This document shows positions 6,023-8,941 of a DNA stretch of 8,941 nt, in pieces. The position numbers were made by a program, and so were the translations under genes. The DNA is taken from NCBI GenBank assembly GCA_023511325.1, contig JAIMBU010000068.1:1-8941 (forward strand), written 5' to 3'. Every line of letters starts with the position of its first letter. The stretch's first letter is position 1. The notes under the pieces are model-generated. The model saw only the letters and a program-made list of their open reading frames with translations, had not been told where the DNA came from and did not search any database. Origin of the DNA: Gorillibacterium sp. GTDB lineage: Bacteria > Bacillota > Bacilli > Paenibacillales > NBRC-103111.

Positions 6023-6068
6023 CAAGGATAAAGGCATGGCATTCTTAGGCGCCATGCCTTTATCCTTG
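6023..6068 (+). other. Perfect 18-bp hairpin between the two enzyme genes
   Basis: CAAGGATAAAGGCATGGC (6023-6040) and its exact reverse complement (6051-6068) enclose a 10-base loop. The stem begins 7 bases after the isomerase stop and ends 75 bases before the oxidoreductase start. The next bases are CTAGCTAGAG, with no T-run, so it is unlikely to be a normal intrinsic terminator. It could protect the 3' end of the upstream message, mark a processing site or partly reduce readthrough into the second gene. Confidence 0.75.
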
Positions 6069-6143
6069 CTAGCTAGAGTCAAAAACCAACTCGATCCCTA
6101 TTTAATTGATTCTGATAAATTTAGAAGAAAGGTAGGAGCCTTA

Positions 6144-7184
6144 ATGACCATCAAATACAAGGTTGCTGTTGTCGGTTGCGGCAGTATGGCCCACACGTGG
6201 ATCGATTATGCCAGGAAGCACCCTGATACCGAGATTGTTGCATTGGTTGATATTCAACTGAATGCTGCCCAAGCCATGGCACAAAAGTATGAATTGACTT
6301 GTCTGACTTGTACAGATATTGCGGAAGCCCTTCAGCAGACGGAGGCAAATCTCATCTTTGATATTACGATCCCAGCTAGCCATCATGCGATCAGCACAAC
6401 GGCCATGCAGACTGGATGTGATGTGTTCGGTGAGAAGCCACTCGCGCAGACAATGGAGGAATGCAATGACATCGTGCGGATATCGGAGCTCACGGGACGA
6501 ACGCATTCCGTTATGCAGAACCGCCGCTTCGATCCTCGGATACGCTCGCTACGCAAGCTGATTGAGACCGGAACGATCGGCAAGCCCGGCTATGTCGGCG
6601 CCGATTTCTTCCTCGGGCCACATTTTGGTGGGTTCCGCGATCTGATGGACAGCCCCCTGCTGCTTGATATGGCGATCCATACCTTTGATCAGGCGAGGAT
6701 GATCTTGAAGGCCGATCCCGTATCGGTCTACTGCCAGGAGTTCTCCCCCGCTGGCTCTTGGTATGCCGGGAATGCGGCGGCGATCTGTATCTTTGAGATG
6801 TCGGATGGCTCAATCTTCTGTTACCGTGGTTCTTGGTGTGCTGAAGGTGTCCCCACCTCATGGGAAGGGGATTGGCGCATCACGGGTGAACGTGGTACAG
6901 CCCTATGGGATGGGCACAGTTTTCCTTATGCTGAGGTAATAGCAGCAGGTGACCAGACAGGGAAATTTACATGTGACTATACACGAGTGGAAGGGGAAAC
7001 ACTTGAGCTGGTCAATACCTTCCATCACGGCTGCCTCGACGAGATGTTTGCTGCCCTTGAGGAGCAACGCCTAGCTGAAACCGACTGCAAAGACAACCGC
7101 TTCAGCATGGCGATGGTATTTGCCGCCCTTGAAAGTGCGCGAACCGCCACGAAGGTGAATATCGCTGATTTTATCAGTGCTTAG
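6144..7184 (+). CDS. Gfo/Idh/MocA family NAD(P)-dependent oxidoreductase
   Basis: A 346-residue dehydrogenase, probably oxidising or reducing a hydroxyl of a sugar, inositol or sugar derivative. Residues 1-120 are a Rossmann domain with VAVVGCGSMAHTWI (7-20, the GxGxxA nucleotide site) and the family EKP motif at 97-99 in CDVFGEKPLA. Residues of about 125-346 are the alpha/beta substrate domain with LLLDMAIHTFDQAR (172-185), where Asp175 and His179 occupy the usual catalytic places. The ATG at 6144 is supported by GGTAGGAG at 6131-6138; a start at 6036 would add 36 residues translated through the intergenic hairpin and has no good site. It follows the isomerase by 127 bases, probably as one operon under the AraC regulator, and a terminator follows downstream. 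Confidence 0.9.
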   Translation: MTIKYKVAVVGCGSMAHTWIDYARKHPDTEIVALVDIQLNAAQAMAQKYELTCLTCTDIAEALQQTEANLIFDITIPASHHAISTTAMQTGCDVFGEKPLAQTMEECNDIVRISELTGRTHSVMQNRRFDPRIRSLRKLIETGTIGKPGYVGADFFLGPHFGGFRDLMDSPLLLDMAIHTFDQARMILKADPVSVYCQEFSPAGSWYAGNAAAICIFEMSDGSIFCYRGSWCAEGVPTSWEGDWRITGERGTALWDGHSFPYAEVIAAGDQTGKFTCDYTRVEGETLELVNTFHHGCLDEMFAALEEQRLAETDCKDNRFSMAMVFAALESARTATKVNIADFISA

Positions 7185-7286
7185 GGCGATTAAGGTGATT
7201 AAGGCCATTAAGTTGCTTACCTTGCTTAAGACCATTAACTTATTTAAGGCCATTGACTCACTTAACTTACTTGCTCAACTTAAGGT
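7179..7286. repeat. Twelve degenerate 9-bp tandem units (NNTTAANNN)
   Basis: From the oxidoreductase stop codon onwards the sequence falls into twelve 9-base units in exact register, e.g. GATTAAGGT, GATTAAGGC, CATTAAGTT, GCTTAAGAC, CATTAACTT, ATTTAAGGC, ACTTAACTT, ACTTAAGGT. The core TTAA is kept in most. The first unit contains the TAG stop. The units fill the space between the gene and its terminator. The minus strand is open in one frame only because the repeat has a period of three codons; I do not regard that as a gene. Confidence 0.75.
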
Positions 7287-7298
7287 ATATATGATGAG

Positions 7299-7342
7299 AA
7301 AGAATAGGGTGCTAGCTTAACAGCCAGCACCCTATTCTTTTT
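7299..7342 (+). terminator. Intrinsic terminator of the enzyme operon
   Basis: AAAGAATAGGGTGCT (7299-7313) pairs perfectly with AGCACCCTATTCTTT (7326-7340), with a 12-base loop, and the 3' arm runs into TTTTT. It lies 114 bases after the oxidoreductase stop. No plus-strand gene needs it from further away. Confidence 0.92.
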
Positions 7343-7510
7343 GACGCTATATAGATACCGCTGAGCCGTTGTTAAATTCCTTTAGCATTATTGGCTCAAC
7401 TACAAAATCAGTCCTTGCCGTTTAGATTGAAAAAAACAATTTGTAAAATTAGGCTACTTATCGCAAAAGCGCATGGGTGAAAGCGGACTACAGAGACAGG
7501 AAGAAAAAAG
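7343..7510. other. Intergenic stretch with no recognised gene
   Basis: No open frame with a ribosome binding site and no recognisable RNA is seen. It is AT-rich around 7420-7450. A weak promoter-like pair, TTTAGA and TAAAAT at 17-base spacing, could be read there but leads to no gene. The segment near 7467-7500 leads into the hairpin family that begins at 7511. Confidence 0.5.
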
Positions 7511-7703
7511 CCTGCAATTGTACATCTTTTTATAGCGAGGAAGTATGATCTTACCCTATTGCTGCAAAAGTGCAGTTATTTTGCCCTCCCTGCGTCGTCA
7601 CGACTCATCTAAGCTGAAATTCCTGCACTTTTACAGGTTTTTTCTATTCCACGGCCAAACGGACCGAAATGGCTGCACTTTTGCAGGTTTTTACTATTCC
7701 ATA
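7511..7703. repeat. Four short hairpins each followed by a T-run
   Basis: Copies start at 7511 (CCTGCAATTGTACA, degraded), 7561 (GCTGCAAAAGTGCAG), 7622 (CCTGCACTTTTACAGG) and 7672 (GCTGCACTTTTGCAG). Successive spacings are about 50, 61 and 50 bases. Each is followed on the plus strand by a run of T such as GTTTTTT. The last two also share CTATTCCA after the T-run. The hairpins look like very small terminators, but no plus-strand gene upstream lacks one. A fifth copy lies at 8029-8052, on the far side of the transposase remnant. Confidence 0.7.
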
Positions 7704-7739
7704 GCATTCACGGCCACAATCATCGGAAACGCTCGAGAC

Positions 7740-8000
7740 ATGTGTGCGGACGAAATCTGTCCTCTTGAGCATGAACGAATACCGCCCAAGACACCCAATA
7801 TGAATGCCTATATTGAGTCATTTCATAGCATTCTTAAATGAGATGTGTACACCAAGATGTACTTTGAAACGTTTGAAGAAGCGTATGCAGCCGTTGACCG
7901 ATACATTGTGTTTTACAACCAACGACGCTTCCATGGCTGCCTGCACAAGATGAGTCCAATGCAGTATCTTGAAGCTTGGAGAGCGAACGAATTAGAGAGG
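7740..8000 (+). pseudogene. Remnant of an IS3-family transposase (C-terminal end of the DDE domain)
   Basis: About 85 residues of the integrase-type catalytic core remain. They begin near MCADEICPLEHERIP, continue through PPKTPNMNAYIESFHSILK with the last acidic residue of the DDE triad (Glu codon at 7815-7817), and then through YFETFEEAYAAVDRYIVFYNQRRFHG to SPMQYLEAWRANEL. An in-frame TGA at 7839-7841 interrupts it right after SILK. The first two DDE acidic residues, the N-terminal domain, OrfA and terminal inverted repeats are missing. Upstream of about 7740 the open frame translates the hairpin repeats and is not transposase. It is an old, inactive fragment. Family assignment rests on the IESFHS and YNQRRFHG motifs. 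Confidence 0.85.
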
Positions 8001-8028
8001 GTAGTCCAACGCTTTACGCACAAAGAAT

Positions 8029-8052
8029 CCTGCACATTGTGCAAGATTTTTT
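8029..8052. repeat. Fifth copy of the hairpin plus T-run element
   Basis: CCTGCACATTGTGCAAG contains the perfect palindrome TGCACA-T-TGTGCA, followed two bases later by six T. Sequence and layout match the copies at 7511-7703. It stands just beyond the end of the transposase remnant. The rest of 8053-8120 shows nothing recognisable. Confidence 0.6.
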
Positions 8053-8120
8053 GCTTGATTATCGATATGAATGGCACTCTGTTTATCGTTTAGCTGCAAC
8101 TAGCAAATCACAGTGTAAAC

Positions 8121-8941
8121 TTACACCATGATGCTGCTTAAGGATTTAATATAACGCGCTCTGGCGATGAGAAAATATACCGTTTGTGCAGCAAGAAAGG
8201 CTCCCGAAGCCATAAGTACAGGCCCCAATTTATTAATTTGGATGAGAGTCAGAATGGGTTCAAGCACCACTAGCGATTGAAGGGTAGCGACCACGATGGG
8301 AATGAAGAACAACACCGCAATCTGCAGCGTAGCCGAGACATTCATCTCTTTACTGCTGAGACCAATCTTCGACAACGAGCGATAAGTGACCTGATCAGCG
8401 GCAAGCTCAGTATGCAGCTTAAAGTAGAGGAAACTCGCCGAGGAGATCGAGAAGATCAAAGCGATAAAGACACCGATAAAGCTAATCAGCGCGAAGCCTT
8501 GCTGCGTACTGTAATAGGTTTGCGCTCGGGATTGGACAAACCCAACGTGCTCCACTTGCTTCATCTGCTGTTTATTCCATTCATTCAGCTCGAAACCGAC
8601 AATCGTTTCCGCATCACTTTTGCCAGGCTGTCCCTGTGATTCTGGATTAACGTAGAGGGTCATTCGACTTATTCTATTTCCTCTGGCGGTTTCAGCTGTC
8701 TTAAGCTGGTCAAATAGCGGATCACTTACCACCAGTAGCCTGTTGCTGAAGCTTATAGCTGCCAGTTTCTCTGTACGGGTTTTATAGCTTAAGGACAACA
8801 GCGAACCAGATTGCTGAAAATCAAGAGTATCCCGTGAAAATGTCTCACTTGAGTTTGCCAATGGGTTCTCAATAAGAACCGCGGTTTTTCCTTGCAAACC
8901 TTCGATAGGAGTTGCCTCCATAACAACAGCAAATTGGTTAT
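8121..8941 (-). CDS. BceB-type (FtsX family) ABC transporter permease, C-terminal part
   Basis: The frame is open to the window edge, so the start lies outside; 272 residues are visible. The first 145 or so are soluble and probably belong to the extracellular domain of BceB-like permeases. Three membrane helices follow at about 147-173, 203-225 and 237-258. The loop between the first two, DQVTYRSLSKIGLSSKEM (182-199), and the next helix, ending in AVLFFIPIVVA, are strongly reminiscent of BceB/YtsD/YxdM proteins. With an ABC ATPase these permeases sense and remove cell-wall-active peptides such as bacitracin, and often signal to a paired BceS-type kinase. The ATPase and two-component genes would be expected to the right of the window. 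The protein ends KSLSSIMV at 8121. No clear terminator follows. Confidence 0.87.
   Translation of the reverse strand, partial: NQFAVVMEATPIEGLQGKTAVLIENPLANSSETFSRDTLDFQQSGSLLSLSYKTRTEKLAAISFSNRLLVVSDPLFDQLKTAETARGNRISRMTLYVNPESQGQPGKSDAETIVGFELNEWNKQQMKQVEHVGFVQSRAQTYYSTQQGFALISFIGVFIALIFSISSASFLYFKLHTELAADQVTYRSLSKIGLSSKEMNVSATLQIAVLFFIPIVVATLQSLVVLEPILTLIQINKLGPVLMASGAFLAAQTVYFLIARARYIKSLSSIMV

Noticed and set aside
6019..6047. Promoter for the oxidoreductase, starting with TTGACA at 6019
   Set aside because: The -10 place at 17-base spacing is TTCTTA, a poor match, and the start point would fall inside the hairpin.
6023..6068. Intrinsic terminator between the two enzyme genes
   Set aside because: The stem is strong but CTAGCTAGAG follows instead of a T-run.
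6036..6143. N-terminal extension of the oxidoreductase to an ATG at 6036
   Set aside because: It would translate the intergenic hairpin and lacks a ribosome binding site; the Rossmann domain starts properly at the ATG at 6144.
6511..6861. Minus-strand open frame of 116 codons
   Set aside because: It is antisense to the oxidoreductase and its Arg/Ser-rich translation is typical of a shadow frame.
7071..7253. Minus-strand frame of 60 codons rich in Leu
   Set aside because: It is produced by the 9-bp repeat, whose period keeps the frame open; no start signal.
7545..7740. N-terminal part of the open frame that leads into the transposase remnant
   Set aside because: It translates the hairpin repeats and shows no transposase similarity.
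8277..8639. Plus-strand open frame of 120 codons
   Set aside because: It is antisense to the BceB-type permease and its translation has no membrane or domain pattern.

Overview
The window looks like the chromosome of a low-to-mid GC Firmicute, most plausibly Paenibacillus or a close relative. This rests on content: strong GGAGG-type ribosome binding sites, TTG and GTG starts, a Bacillus-style adaA/adaB alkylation-repair set, a yybP-ykoY manganese riboswitch, a BceB-type permease, and an AraC regulator with two sugar-type enzymes. The genus is an inference; no rRNA or other marker gene is present.

Layout. Positions 1-265 hold the minus-strand leader of a gene that runs off the left edge. It has a sigma-A promoter, a yybP-ykoY aptamer, a switchable terminator and only the first codons of the gene. 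Positions 456-2714 are a minus-strand DNA alkylation repair cluster, adaA then adaB then alkA. AdaA should sense methyl phosphotriesters and activate transcription, AdaB should remove methyl groups from O6-methylguanine, and AlkA should excise N-alkylated bases. Both junctions in this cluster are low-complexity: an out-of-register 20/21-bp repeat at the adaA end and an acidic N-terminal extension on AlkA. Positions 2926-3149 are two 112-bp repeat units that form four hairpins. Positions 3187-4041 (minus) encode a two-domain GNAT acetyltransferase.

Positions 4123-7184 form a small catabolic locus. A minus-strand AraC regulator is divergent from a plus-strand pair, a TIM-barrel sugar isomerase/epimerase-like protein and a Gfo/Idh/MocA oxidoreductase. 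The divergent intergenic region carries a 13-bp direct repeat at 21-bp spacing next to a promoter with a weak -35, as expected for an AraC-type activator site. A perfect 18-bp hairpin separates the two enzyme genes. A 12 x 9-bp degenerate repeat and a good intrinsic terminator follow the second.

Positions 7343-8120 are a decayed intergenic zone. It holds a family of short hairpins each followed by a T-run, and a truncated IS3-type transposase remnant with an in-frame stop. Positions 8121-8941 (minus) are the C-terminal part of a BceB-type ABC permease that runs off the right edge.

The most notable signals are regulatory and repetitive, not new protein families: the riboswitch, the probable AraC operator, the slippage-prone repeat at the adaA/adaB junction, and three unrelated short-repeat arrays. 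I did not find a convincing new multi-gene defence or biosynthetic system.
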